This document shows, in pieces, positions 1 to 8,035 of a stretch of DNA of 64,000 nt. Position numbers and translations under genes: made by a program. Below the pieces are notes generated by a model. The model was given only the letters and a program-made list of their open reading frames with translations. It was not told where the DNA came from and did not search any database. Source of the DNA: Gemmatimonadota bacterium (GTDB lineage: Bacteria > Gemmatimonadota > Gemmatimonadetes > Gemmatimonadales > Gemmatimonadaceae); contig JADJAD010000014.1 of NCBI GenBank assembly GCA_016704465.1, positions 1 to 64,000 on the forward strand. Direction: 5' to 3'. The first letter of the stretch is position 1, and each line of letters starts with the position of its first letter.

Positions 1-2
1 AG

Positions 3-77
3 GGCGCAGTCCGGAGCGAAGGAAAGGAATACGTGGTGAAGGATGGGGACGTGCTGCTATTTCGCTTCAACGTCTGA
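3..77 (+). CDS. ychF: Redox-regulated ATPase YchF, C-terminal end (partial)
   Basis: The window opens inside a plus-strand gene whose last 24 codons are visible and stop with TGA at 75-77. The visible residues include the motif GKEYVVKDGDVLLFRFNV. This is the hallmark end of the TGS domain of YchF/OLA1, a universally conserved Obg-family ATPase that binds ribosomes. The G domain and coiled coil lie upstream of the window. The fragment is short, but the terminal motif is very characteristic. Confidence 0.8.
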   Translation, partial: GAVRSEGKEYVVKDGDVLLFRFNV

Positions 78-242
78 CGTCTCAGGAGTAGGGAGGGCGC
101 CGGTCGCCCGATCGTCGTGGCACGCGGGGTGGAGGATCCCCGATCCGGCTCGTCCCTGCGTCGGCGCCGGTCGTCCTCGTGGGCGACGCGCCTCCGCCGA
201 CGCCGTGCTATCGTCACGTGAGCCTACTTGAGGAGGTGTGCG

Positions 243-773
243 ATGTCGCTGCATCGTCCGTCCGTCCGTCGTCAACTCCTGCTGCTGTCCGCCGCCGCCG
301 CGCTGGCCGGGTGCTCGAACGACCCCCTCGCCGTCGAGATTCCGGCTCCCGGCGAGCCCTCCAGCATCGTGCTGACCGAGGTCGCCGTGGCCGGTGGACA
401 CGAGTCACGGCGAGAGACTCGCATCGATTCCGCCTCGAAACGGTTCGTGATGCGACGCTGTGAGACCGCGCCAATCGGCGTCTCGTGCACCACGTTCCCC
501 GTGGTCGAGCTCGAAGGAAACGTGGTCGCCCCGTCGGTCGAGTCGCTCTTTCTCGACACCAAGACGTCGGCGTTTCGCGCCCTCAAGGCGGAGTATCCGC
601 GGCCTGGCTCTATCGTCCCGCCCGACGTGGCTGGGGCCACGCTCGAGATCACGCGGGACGGATTTCGCCGCACCATCGTGTGGGATGCGACGGCGACCCT
701 TCCCGGCGCGCTCGCCAACTTCATCTGTTCGGTGCAAGCTGCGCGGGGCTCATTGATACTGTGCGCCAACTGA
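243..773 (+). CDS. Putative lipoprotein of unknown function
   Basis: This predicts a 176-residue protein. It starts at ATG 243, six bases after a strong GAGGAGG ribosome binding site at 231-237. An upstream in-frame ATG at 228 has no such site. The N-terminus has Arg residues, a hydrophobic stretch and the lipobox LAGC, so it is probably a lipoprotein attached to a membrane. The rest is rich in beta-forming residues with scattered Cys, and I recognise no domain. It is monocistronic and is followed by a repeat-rich spacer. Confidence 0.65.
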   Translation: MSLHRPSVRRQLLLLSAAAALAGCSNDPLAVEIPAPGEPSSIVLTEVAVAGGHESRRETRIDSASKRFVMRRCETAPIGVSCTTFPVVELEGNVVAPSVESLFLDTKTSAFRALKAEYPRPGSIVPPDVAGATLEITRDGFRRTIVWDATATLPGALANFICSVQAARGSLILCAN

Positions 774-781
774 CGGTCCGC

Positions 782-863
782 GCGCCTTCAGGGCTGATCG
801 CCTTAGGGCTGATCGCCTTCAGGGCCGCTCGCGCGGGACCGCTCGCCTTCAGGGCTGATCGGC
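782..863. repeat. Degenerate 16-bp direct repeats
   Basis: A unit close to CGCCTTCAGGGCTGAT occurs at about 783, 799 (one base shorter), 814 (partial) and 844. It fills the spacer between the convergent lipoprotein gene and the SRAP gene. A GC-rich inverted segment (CGCTCGCGCGGGACCGCTCG) lies between copies. It may act as part of a bidirectional transcription end, but there is no U-tract. Confidence 0.6.
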
Positions 864-881
864 CTGGGTTTCCCCGTCCCC

Positions 882-1566
882 CTACTCCGCGTCCGTGACG
901 GGTTCGAGTACTGACGCCTCGTCGAGCCGCGGATTGTTGACGCGGGTCGAGATGGCGAACGCCTCGAGCCACTCGCTCGGGCAGGGCTGCATGAGATCCT
1001 GCAGCGCCGGCGCTGGGGTGCGCGGGTCGAGCCAGCGCGTGTAGGCGTCGGCGGGAATGATCACCGGCATTCGGTCGTGGATCGGGGTCATGAGCGCATT
1101 GGCGTCGGTCGTGAGGATCGCCGCGCTTACGATGGCATCTCCCTCCCCTTCCTTGGCTTTCCAGTATTCCCAGATCCCTCCCATTGCGAACGCCTCTTGA
1201 TCGGGGCGCCGGATGGCGTGCGGACGCTTGCGCGACGCACCAGGGACTGCCTGCCACTCGTAGAAGACGTCGGCCAGGACCAGGCAGCGTCGGCTCTTCA
1301 TGGCGTTCCGGAAGGAGGGCTTCTCGAACGCGGTATCCGAGCGGGCGTTCGCCATGCGGGCCCCGATGGCCGGATCCTTCGCCCACGAGGGCACGAGCCC
1401 CCACTGGAGCAGCTCTGCGCTCCGGGTTCCGTCCCGTTCGCGCACGGCAAGGACCTGTGAGCCGGGGGCGATATTGAAGCGCGGCACGAGGGCGGGGAGC
1501 TTCGTGAATACCGAAGCGCTCGAGGTCGAGGCGCTCGGGGCGGGTGAGTCCGAAACGACCGCACAT
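882..1566 (-). CDS. SOS response-associated peptidase (SRAP, YedK/HMCES family), frameshifted
   Basis: SRAP proteins form a thiazolidine DNA-protein crosslink with abasic sites in single-stranded DNA through Cys2. The expected N-terminus MCGRFGLTRPERLDLERFGI is present from ATG 1566. The rest of the protein (FNIAPG, NARSDT, FYEW, PIHDRMP) continues in a different frame, entered at about 1506. Fusing the two frames by removing one base restores a normal protein of about 227 residues. The intact frame alone could start at 1574, but it would lack Cys2 and so should be inactive. This is either a real pseudogene or a one-base sequence error. Conserved active-site elements past the shift (Asn of NAR, Glu of YEW, His of IHDRMP) are intact, which favours a recent event or an error. 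Confidence 0.85.
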
Positions 1567-1583
1567 GCGGACAATGTAACCCC

Positions 1584-1612
1584 TTGGTATTCAACGAGAA
1601 GGCCGCTAGCTT
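1584..1612 (+). promoter_or_regulatory. Candidate sigma-70-type promoter for rpsF operon
   Basis: TTGGTA at 1584-1589 and TAGCTT at 1607-1612 are separated by 17 bases, upstream of rpsF. The -35 matches consensus at 4 of 6 positions and the -10 at only 3 of 6. Transcription from here would give a leader of about 95 nt that contains the hairpin at 1655-1682. This is based on sequence only. Confidence 0.4.
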
Positions 1613-1654
1613 TTCCGGACTACCCACCGGTGCCTGATCAGGCGCCATACCCCT

Positions 1655-1682
1655 CCCCCCACTTACGGCAACCAGTGGGGGG
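1655..1682 (+). promoter_or_regulatory. Perfect 9-bp hairpin in the rpsF 5' leader
   Basis: CCCCCCACT (1655-1663) pairs perfectly with AGTGGGGGG (1674-1682) around a 10-base loop. It ends 31 bases before the rpsF start. Many bacteria carry an autoregulatory leader bound by the S6:S18 complex upstream of rpsF. This hairpin could be such an element, but I have not shown the conserved CCG-containing bulge of that RNA family. An alternative is a simple stability or attenuation hairpin. Confidence 0.5.
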
Positions 1683-1713
1683 CGGTTCACGACCAAAGGG
1701 AGGATTGCCGACC

Positions 1714-2076
1714 GTGTCTCGCCAATACGAGGCGGTATACATCTTCGACTCGACGCTCGAAGATGCCGTCATCAAGGAAAAACTCGACAAGCATCACGTC
1801 CTGCTCGAAGCGACCGAGGAAATCACGGTCGATCATTGGGGACGCCGACAGCTTGCCTACAAGATCGGCCGTCGCGAAACGGGCTACTACATCCTGACCC
1901 GTTTCATCGCTGATCCCAAGACGCTCCCCGAGTTCGAGCGTGCGCTCAAGCTGGACGACGGCGTCGTCCGCTACCTGATCACCCTGTACGAGCACGAGCT
2001 CGGGGCCCCGCCGATCAGCGAGGAAGAGGCCGCCCTGGCCCGTCAACGCGAAGAAGACGACGAGGACGAGGACTAA
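1714..2076 (+). CDS. rpsF: Small ribosomal subunit protein bS6
   Basis: This is the 120-residue bS6, which pairs with bS18 on the platform of the 30S subunit. GTG at 1714 is the likely start because a GGGAGG site lies at 1698-1703 and the protein begins at the family's usual point (RQYEAVYIFDSTL). Typical segments include HWGRRQLAYKI and the GYYILTRF strand. The C-terminus is a highly acidic tail (EEDDEDED), common in bS6. It is the first gene of rpsF-rpsR-DUF2232-rplI, with 3 bases between its stop and rpsR. Confidence 0.96.
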   Translation: MSRQYEAVYIFDSTLEDAVIKEKLDKHHVLLEATEEITVDHWGRRQLAYKIGRRETGYYILTRFIADPKTLPEFERALKLDDGVVRYLITLYEHELGAPPISEEEAALARQREEDDEDED

Positions 2077-2079
2077 CCC

Positions 2080-2304
2080 ATGCGACGCCAAACCAAGACC
2101 TGCCCGTTCTGCGAAGGGCGCGTGCACTACGTGGATTTCAAGGATGACCGGACGCTCGGTCGCTTCATCACCGACCATGGGAAGATTCTCCCGAGTCGGC
2201 TCAGCGGCGTGTGCGCACGGCATCAGCGTCAGCTCGCGACCGCCATCAAGCGGGCGCGCTACCTCGCGCTCGTGCCGTACCAGCGCGGGCACGTGAGCGC
2301 CTGA
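2080..2304 (+). CDS. rpsR: Small ribosomal subunit protein bS18
   Basis: This 74-residue protein has the bS18 core (YVDFKDDRTLGRFITDHGKILPSR, broken here as YVDFKDDRTL and ITDHGKILPSR) and the RHQRQLATAIKRAR RNA-binding helix. The N-terminal CPFC with a later Cys resembles the zinc-ribbon-like form of bS18. It lies 3 bases after rpsF, so the two partners that form the S6:S18 heterodimer are translationally linked. Confidence 0.97.
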   Translation: MRRQTKTCPFCEGRVHYVDFKDDRTLGRFITDHGKILPSRLSGVCARHQRQLATAIKRARYLALVPYQRGHVSA

Positions 2305-2361
2305 CGCGCGCGGGTAACTGGAGGCCGTACGAATTTCCCGTCCACGCCGGCCGCGCTGCCG

Positions 2362-3369
2362 GTGACTGCCTCTGCCCCGCGGGAGCGTGGTTGGCGACGC
2401 CTCATCGTCGCGCTCCTGCTGGCTCTCGCAGTACCGCTCGTCGCGATCCTGCGCCTGATCGTGCCGATCGAGCAGACCATCGTGCTCATCGCGCCGGCCA
2501 TGGCGGTGTGCGCGCTGATCGGATGGTTGCAGGGAGGGCGGCTGTGGCTGGCCGCCGTGTGGATGGGGTTGGCGGCCTGGATTCTCTCGACGTCCCTACC
2601 GGACGGCGGGGCATTCCAGATGCTGACGAAGGGGTGGGCGACGGTCCTGGCGGCAGCGTTCGGCATCGTGAGCGCCGTCGCGCCGAGGCGCACGTTCCTG
2701 ACCCGGGCGCTGTCGGCAACTGCGATGGCGTTCGCCGTCGCGGCGACGCTGATCGTGGCGCTGCGGGTTTCGCCGGCCAGCATTTCGCAGCACATCACGA
2801 ATGAGCTGGCGCGGCGGTACGCGGCGTCGGAGGCGGAGTGGGAAGCACGGACATCGTCGCCCGAGTGGAAGGCGTTGACCGAGAAGTATCCCGAGGCCGT
2901 GGCGATGGTGGATCAGGGGGAGGCACAGATGCGCGCCATTCCCTCGTTCTCGGCACAGCTGTTCCCTGCCCTGCTGGCGCTGGAATCGTTGGCGCTGCTG
3001 GGGTTGGCGTGGTCGCTCTACCACCGGGCCAGCCGGACGCGAATCGGGAGGCCGCTGCAACCGCTGAGCGCCTTTCGCTTCAACGACCAGATGGTGTGGG
3101 GCGTGGTGGTGGGGGTCACGATCCTGATCCTGCCGACGCTTCGGGAGGCGCAGGGAGTAGGGCTCAACCTCGTCGGATTCTTCGGCGTGCTGTACGCACT
3201 GCGCGGGCTCGGCGTGCTGGACTGGTTCCTGGCACCTCGTGGCATCGTGCGGGTGCTGTTTTTCATCGCGATTTTCCTTGCCTGGCCAGTGGTCAGCGTC
3301 TTTTCGCTGGGGCTCGGACTGGGTGATACGTGGATCGACTGGCGTGGGCGCGCTCGCCCCGCCGCATAA
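2362..3369 (+). CDS. DUF2232-type multispanning membrane protein
   Basis: This predicts a 335-residue polytopic membrane protein with about eight hydrophobic segments and a soluble loop near residues 150-195 (SEAEWEARTSSPEWKALTEKY). Its position between rpsR and rplI and its topology match the DUF2232 (YybS-like) family, which sits at the same place in many bacteria. The function is unknown. The start is uncertain: GTG 2362 is the first good codon, yet the best ribosome binding site (GGAGG at 2320-2324) is about 38 bases upstream with no ATG/GTG/TTG after it in frame. Confidence is higher for the gene than for the family name. Confidence 0.75.
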   Translation: MTASAPRERGWRRLIVALLLALAVPLVAILRLIVPIEQTIVLIAPAMAVCALIGWLQGGRLWLAAVWMGLAAWILSTSLPDGGAFQMLTKGWATVLAAAFGIVSAVAPRRTFLTRALSATAMAFAVAATLIVALRVSPASISQHITNELARRYAASEAEWEARTSSPEWKALTEKYPEAVAMVDQGEAQMRAIPSFSAQLFPALLALESLALLGLAWSLYHRASRTRIGRPLQPLSAFRFNDQMVWGVVVGVTILILPTLREAQGVGLNLVGFFGVLYALRGLGVLDWFLAPRGIVRVLFFIAIFLAWPVVSVFSLGLGLGDTWIDWRGRARPAA

Positions 3370-3384
3370 CGAGTGGAGCTGACC

Positions 3385-3828
3385 ATGGAAGTCATCCTGC
3401 GACAGGCAGTCGAGAACCTCGGGCACCCTGGAGACCTGGTCACAGTGTCCGCCGGGTTCGCCCGGAACTACCTCCTCCCGCGCGGCGTGGCCGTGACGGC
3501 GACCGAGGGGAACAAGCGGCGCATCGCCGTGGAGAAGGCACGACTGGAGGCCGCCGAGTCGGCGCGCCGCCAGACGGCCCAGGAGTACGCCACGAAGGTC
3601 GAGCAGATCTCGCTGACGTTCTCTGCCCGCGTCGGTGAAGAGGGGAAGCTGTTCGGATCGGTCACTTCGGCCGACATCGCCCAGCAGCTCGAGGCGCAGG
3701 GCTTCCACATCGAGAAGCGCCAGATCGACCTGCACGAGCCGATCAAGGCGCTCGGCGTCTATCGCGTGCCGATCAAGCTGCACGCGGATGTGAAGCCGGA
3801 GATCAAGGTCTGGGTCATTAAACAGTAG
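3385..3828 (+). CDS. rplI: Large ribosomal subunit protein bL9
   Basis: This is a 147-residue bL9. The N-terminal RNA-binding domain has the family signature (MEVILRQAVENLGHPGDLVTV, visible as MEVILRQAVENLG and GFARNYLLPRG). It is followed by the long connecting helix and the C-terminal domain (FGSVTSADIAQQL). ATG 3385 is preceded by GGAG at 3375-3378, so a GTG at 3373 is unlikely to be used. It is the last gene of the ribosomal operon, and a strong hairpin follows 27 bases after the stop. Confidence 0.96.
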   Translation: MEVILRQAVENLGHPGDLVTVSAGFARNYLLPRGVAVTATEGNKRRIAVEKARLEAAESARRQTAQEYATKVEQISLTFSARVGEEGKLFGSVTSADIAQQLEAQGFHIEKRQIDLHEPIKALGVYRVPIKLHADVKPEIKVWVIKQ

Positions 3829-3852
3829 GGGGACGGGGGACGGGGGACGGGA
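3829..3852. repeat. GGGGGAC tandem array (G-quadruplex capable), copy 1
   Basis: Three GGGGGAC units and a final GGG start immediately after the rplI TAG and end with GAGTGC, directly before the hairpin at 3855. G-runs of five separated by AC fit a four-tract G-quadruplex motif. The same prefix occurs at 7777 and 44272. Confidence 0.85.
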
Positions 3853-3854
3853 GT

Positions 3855-3884
3855 GCAAAACGGCGCCTTGGGGCGCCGTTTTGC
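3855..3884 (+). terminator. Hairpin terminator after rplI
   Basis: This is a perfect 13-bp stem: GCAAAACGGCGCC pairs with GGCGCCGTTTTGC around a TTGG loop. The stem's own A and T runs give a terminator-like shape, although no separate U-tract follows. It is flanked by GGGGGAC repeats before and CCCGTC repeats after, so the outer arms can also pair. Confidence 0.8.
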
Positions 3885-3898
3885 GTGAGGGGTGCGCG

Positions 3899-3957
3899 TC
3901 CCGTCTCCCGTCTCCCGTCCCCCGTCCCCCGTCTCCCGTCTCTCGTCCGAGTTCTTC
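3899..3957. repeat. CCCGTCYCC tandem array, copy 1
   Basis: About seven units of CCCGTCTCC or CCCGTCCCC occupy this stretch between the rplI terminator and rsfS. They are the reverse complement of the array at 3829-3852, so a large nested inverted repeat encloses the hairpin. The remaining 140 bases before rsfS hold no gene I can support. Confidence 0.85.
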
Positions 3958-4101
3958 GCGTCAGGGCGGAGCGTGCGTGGCGTGTTTCTCTCTCGGGGCG
4001 CGCGCGTTATCGTTGCTATGGAAGGCCCGATGTGTGGGCCGGGCGCGGGCGGAACTTTTCCGCTGCGGCGTCGCTAGAACACGAACCCGCTCGCGCCTCG
4101 C

Positions 4102-4500
4102 ATGGCATCCGCCGCTTCTGTCGCATCCGCCGCACGCCGCAAGAGTTCCGCCGCCCTCGCCCAGCGCATCGCTGCGCTCTGCGAGGAGTTCAAGGCGACC
4201 GACGTCACGATCCTCTCGCTAAAAGGGGTGAGCGACATGACCGACTTTTTCGTGATCGCCAGCGGATCGTCGGACGTGCATGTGCGCAGCACGGCGCAGC
4301 GCATCGAGGAGGACCTGAAACGCGACGGGGACCGCGTGACGCACTCGGAAGGGATCGAACAGGGGCGCTGGGTCATTCTAGACTACGTCGATGTCGTCGT
4401 GCACGTCTTTCACCCGGCGATGCGCGCATACTACCAGCTCGAACGACTGTGGAGCGATGCCGCAGTCATCCCGCTCAAGCAGCAAGGAGCTTCCGCATGA
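4102..4500 (+). CDS. rsfS: Ribosome silencing factor RsfS (Iojap/YbeB)
   Basis: This 132-residue protein matches the Iojap/RsfS family, which binds uL14 and blocks subunit joining when nutrients are scarce. Core motifs are present: SLKGVSDMTDFFVIASG, then HSEGIEQGRWVILDYVDVVVHVF. About 15 extra N-terminal residues (Ala/Ser-rich) precede the fold, so the true start could be slightly later. The TGA overlaps the ATG of the next gene (ATGA at 4497-4500), which implies translational coupling. Confidence 0.93.
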   Translation: MASAASVASAARRKSSAALAQRIAALCEEFKATDVTILSLKGVSDMTDFFVIASGSSDVHVRSTAQRIEEDLKRDGDRVTHSEGIEQGRWVILDYVDVVVHVFHPAMRAYYQLERLWSDAAVIPLKQQGASA

Positions 4501-7500
4501 ATAGGGGCGCGCACGTGCGTCGGTGGGTCATGGCCGCTCTCATCGCGGCCATCCTCCCCATGGGTCGGGCCGAGGCGCAGATGTACTTCGGCCAGAACCA
4601 GGTGCAATTCGACAAGTTCAACTGGCGCGTGCTCGAGACCGAGCACTTCCTGGTGCACTACTATCCAGAAGAAAAGGACATCATCGTCGATGCCGCGCGC
4701 ATGGCCGAACGCTCGTATGGCCGCCTGTCGCGCATGCTCAACCACCAGTTCCGCGAGAAGAAGCCGCTCATCCTGTTCCGCTCGCGCACGGACTTCGGGC
4801 AGAACAACGTCACCGGTGACCTCGGCGAGGGGACCGGCGGCGTCACCGAAGCGCTGCGCCATCGCGTCCTGCTCCCCTTCACGGGCGACTTTCTGAGCTT
4901 CGAGCACGTGCTCGCGCACGAACTCGTGCACGCGTTCCAGTACGACATCTTCGCGCGCGGACGGGCCGGCGGCGGATTGCAGACGCTCCAGCAGGTGCAG
5001 CCCCCACTCCTGGTTCATGGAGGGAATGGCCGAGTACCTCTCGCTCGGGCCGAACCACATCCTGACGCAGTCGTGGGTCCGCGACGCCTCGCTCAACGGC
5101 AACCTGCCGACGATCGAGCAGATGACCTTCCGCCCGGACCTGTTCTTCCCGTACCGCTACGGCGAGGCGCTGTGGGAGTACGTCGGCAAGCGCTGGGGCG
5201 ACGACGTCATCGGCGAGATCATGAATGCCGTCCCCAACGTGGGGATCGAGCGCGCGTTCAAGCGTGAGCTGGGGCTCTCCCTGGAAGAGCTGAGCGACGA
5301 GTGGCGTGAAGCCATGCAGGTCAAGCACCTGCCCCAGATCGCCAACCTGGATCGTGCCCGCAAGTTTGCCGAACCGCTGCTGAACAGCCGGAAGTCGGGC
5401 GGATTCTCGGAGCTGTTCATCGCGCCGGCGTTCTCCAACGACGGAAAGTACATCGCCTTCATCTCGCAGGGGTCGTTCCTGCGCGGCGAGGTCTTTCCCG
5501 ACCTCTGGCTGGGCGACGGCGAGACGGGCAAGCGCATCAAGCGACTGGTGAAGTCGGTGCTCAACCCCGACTTCGAGGAGCTGCGGTTGCTGTACTCCCA
5601 GAGCTCCTTCTCTCCCGACGGCCGACAGCTCGCGTTCACGGCGCAGAAGGAAGGCAAGGACGTCCTCTACCTGATGGACGTGCGCCGCCGGAAGGTCTCC
5701 CAGACGTTCGACAAGTTCCCGCTCGACGTGGTCATGTCGCCGGCCTTTAGTCCCGATGGAAAGCAGCTCGTGTTCCAGGGATACAACGACGGGATCAACA
5801 ACCTGTATACAGTAGATATCGCGACGGGCGCGCTGCGCCAGCTCACCAGCGACAAGTTCGCCGAGATGCAGCCGCAGTGGTCGCCCGACGGCACGACGAT
5901 CGTCTTCGCGACGGATCGCTCGCCCGAATCCGACCTGGATCTGCTGAAGTTTGACAAGTGGAAAATCGCCACGCTCGACCTGGCCACCTCGCGCATCGAC
6001 CTGCTCCCCAACCAGGCGGGATTGAACCTGAACCCGATGTGGGCGCCGGACGGCAAGTCGGTCGCGTTCGTCTCCGATCGATCGGACATCCAGAACATCT
6101 TCCTGTATGACTTCGAGACGAAGGAGCACTACCAGCTCACGAACGTGATCGGCGCGGTCAGCGCGATCACGGAGCACTCGCCTGCCATTACGTGGGCACG
6201 AGGCGCCGACCGCCTGGCCTTCACCTACTACGAGAAAGGCGACTACACCATCTGGTCGGTGGCCAATCCTCGGCGGCTGAAGGGCAAGCCGTATCGTGAC
6301 CCGGTTCCCACCGTGGTGGCTTCGGCGTCGGGGGCACAGCCCGCCGCACCCGACAGCGCGCAACGCTCCGCGGCCGCGGACATGCTCCGGGCGATCCAGC
6401 TCGCAGAACGCACCGCCGACACGGCGAAGGTAGGGGAGCGCCAGGTGTCGCTGTATCGCTCCACGACCGGACTGCGCGAGTCGGCCGATGTACCGTCGTC
6501 GGCCGAGCGCTCCGGCAACGCGCCGATCTCGGTGGCGCAGATCCTCGATAGTGCCAGCCTCGCGCTGCCCGACACGACGAAGTTCCGCACCTACGACTAC
6601 AAACCCGGCCTGCAGCCCGAGTACATCTCGCGGCCGAGCATCGGCTACGCACAGGACAACTTCGGCCGCGGCATCTTCGGCGGGACCGCCATCGTGCTTG
6701 GCGACATGCTCGGCAACAACCGGCTGGCACTCGCCGGTCAAGTGAACGGGCGCCTGAGTGAGGCGTATTTCTACGGCGCCTACACCAACCTGGCCAGCCG
6801 TCTGCAGTACACAACCGGGATCTCGCAGACCCCGTACTTCTTCCTGAACGGATTCTCCGAGCAACCGTACGGCGATGGATCGAATCGCACGATCCAGACG
6901 CTCGAGATCGCTCGCTTCATGTTCCGTCAGGGGTTTGCGATCGCGATGCGTCCGAGTAACCGCTTCACCCGATTCGAGTACGGCATCAACGCCAACAGCG
7001 TCTCACGCTCGGTGGCGTTCGTGAAGCGCGGCCTCGACTACTCGCTCGGGTACGCGACCGATTTCATCACCGACTCGGTCAGCAACCTCGGCAGCCTCAC
7101 CTACGTGTCGCCGTACGCGGCATACGTGTCCGACAACACGCTGTTCGGCTACACCGGCCCGATTTCCGGACGCCGCTTCCGCTTCCAGGTCGAACCGTCG
7201 ATCGGCGGGCTTCGCTGGACGGAATACGCTGCGGACTACCGGCGCTACGTGCCGATCCTGTTCAACTTCCTGACCTTCGCCGTGCGTGGCCAGTCGAGCC
7301 TGGCGATCGGCAAGGACGAGGCAGCCGTGTCGCGCAAGTACATCGGGCGACCGGACTTCGTGCGCGGATACGATCGTGAACAGTTCCTGTCGCAGGCCTG
7401 CGGTGGGCTGGTGAACGACACCTCGGCGTGCTCGGCCACCGAGTTGCTGGGGACACGTGTGGCGTTCGCGAATATCGAGATGCGTTTCCCGCTTGTACGG

Positions 7501-7776
7501 CGTTTCGACCTCGGCCTCCTGCCGATCTCGCTTCCCCCGGTCGATGGCCTCGTGTTCTACGACGCTGGCGTGGCCTGGTCGGCCGGGCAGAGCGTCTCGT
7601 TCCGCCGCCCGGACGGCTACAACCAGGACCAGCAGCGGTACCCGCTGCGCTCGTATGGCGCCGGAATCCGCCTCAACCTGTTCGGATTCGCCCTGGTGCG
7701 CTGGGACTACGCGATTCCGCTCGACCGCCCCGAGAAGAAGGGGTATTGGATGTGGACGCTGGGGCAGTCGTTTTAG
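4497..7776 (+). CDS. Secreted HExxH metallopeptidase + TolB-like propeller + BamA/D15-type barrel (frameshifted)
   Basis: This reads as one gene of about 1,092 codons split by a single-base frameshift near 5001-5010. Part one starts at ATG 4497 and has a signal peptide (MAALIAAILPMGRAEA) and the zinc motif HELVH at residue 141. After removal of one base, the frame continues as WFMEGMAEYLSLGPN, where the Glu of MEGMAE is the expected third ligand of peptidase-MA-like enzymes. Next come several PD40/WD40-like beta-propeller repeats (ISPAFSNDGKYIAFIS, FSPDGRQLAF, WSPDGTTIVFATD) at about residues 300-600. A proline/alanine linker follows. The last 350 or so residues are rich in beta strands and resemble the BamA/TamA surface antigen, ending in the outer-membrane signature ...LGQSF. 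Upstream of the shift the open frame runs on only to 5267. The downstream part alone could begin at ATG 5017. I infer an outer-membrane protein with a periplasmic propeller. Confidence 0.82.
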
Positions 7777-7802
7777 GGGCGGACGGGGGACGGGGGACGG
7801 GA
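7777..7802. repeat. GGGGGAC tandem array, copy 2
   Basis: The array begins directly after the TAG of the BamA-like gene and has the same GGGGGAC units and GAGTGC end as the copy after rplI. It is G-quadruplex capable, with two-base loops. Confidence 0.85.
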
Positions 7803-7804
7803 GT

Positions 7805-7835
7805 GCGAACGGCGCCGCGGTGCGGCGTCGTTCGC
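7805..7835 (+). terminator. Hairpin terminator after the BamA-like gene
   Basis: GCGAACGGCGCCGC (7805-7818) pairs with GCGGCGTCGTTCGC (7822-7835) around a GGT loop. This is a 14-bp stem with one G-U pair. It is followed by a short TTTG and then a second, imperfect inverted repeat (GTGGGGG near 7841 with CCCCCAC near 7911). Confidence 0.75.
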
Positions 7836-7924
7836 GTTTGTGGGGGAGCGCGCGAGGTCGAAAAGGAAGGTGCGGGCGTGGAGGTAGAGCACCCTCTCGC
7901 GCAACTCTCGCCCCCACGACGCAG

Positions 7925-8020
7925 AACTCCCGTCTCCCGACTCCCGTCTCCCGTCCGTACTTCTCCCGTCTCCCGTCTCCCGTCCGTTCTTCTCCCATCT
8001 CCCGTCCCCCGTCCCGCCCC
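7925..8020. repeat. CCCGTCTCC tandem array, copy 2
   Basis: Ten or so CCCGTCTCC/CCCGTCC units, with short TACTT or TTCTT interruptions, lie between the hairpin and the next gene start at 8036. They complement the GGGGGAC array at 7777. This is the longest copy of the element in the window. Confidence 0.85.
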
Positions 8021-8035
8021 CCTACCTTACGCCCT

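Noticed and set aside
2596..3858. A 420-codon minus-strand frame opposite DUF2232 and rplI
   Set aside because: It overlaps bL9 entirely and crosses the terminator repeat. It is a shadow frame.
4879..6864. A 661-codon minus-strand frame opposite the propeller region
   Set aside because: The plus-strand frame has clear domain motifs and codon use; the antisense product has none.
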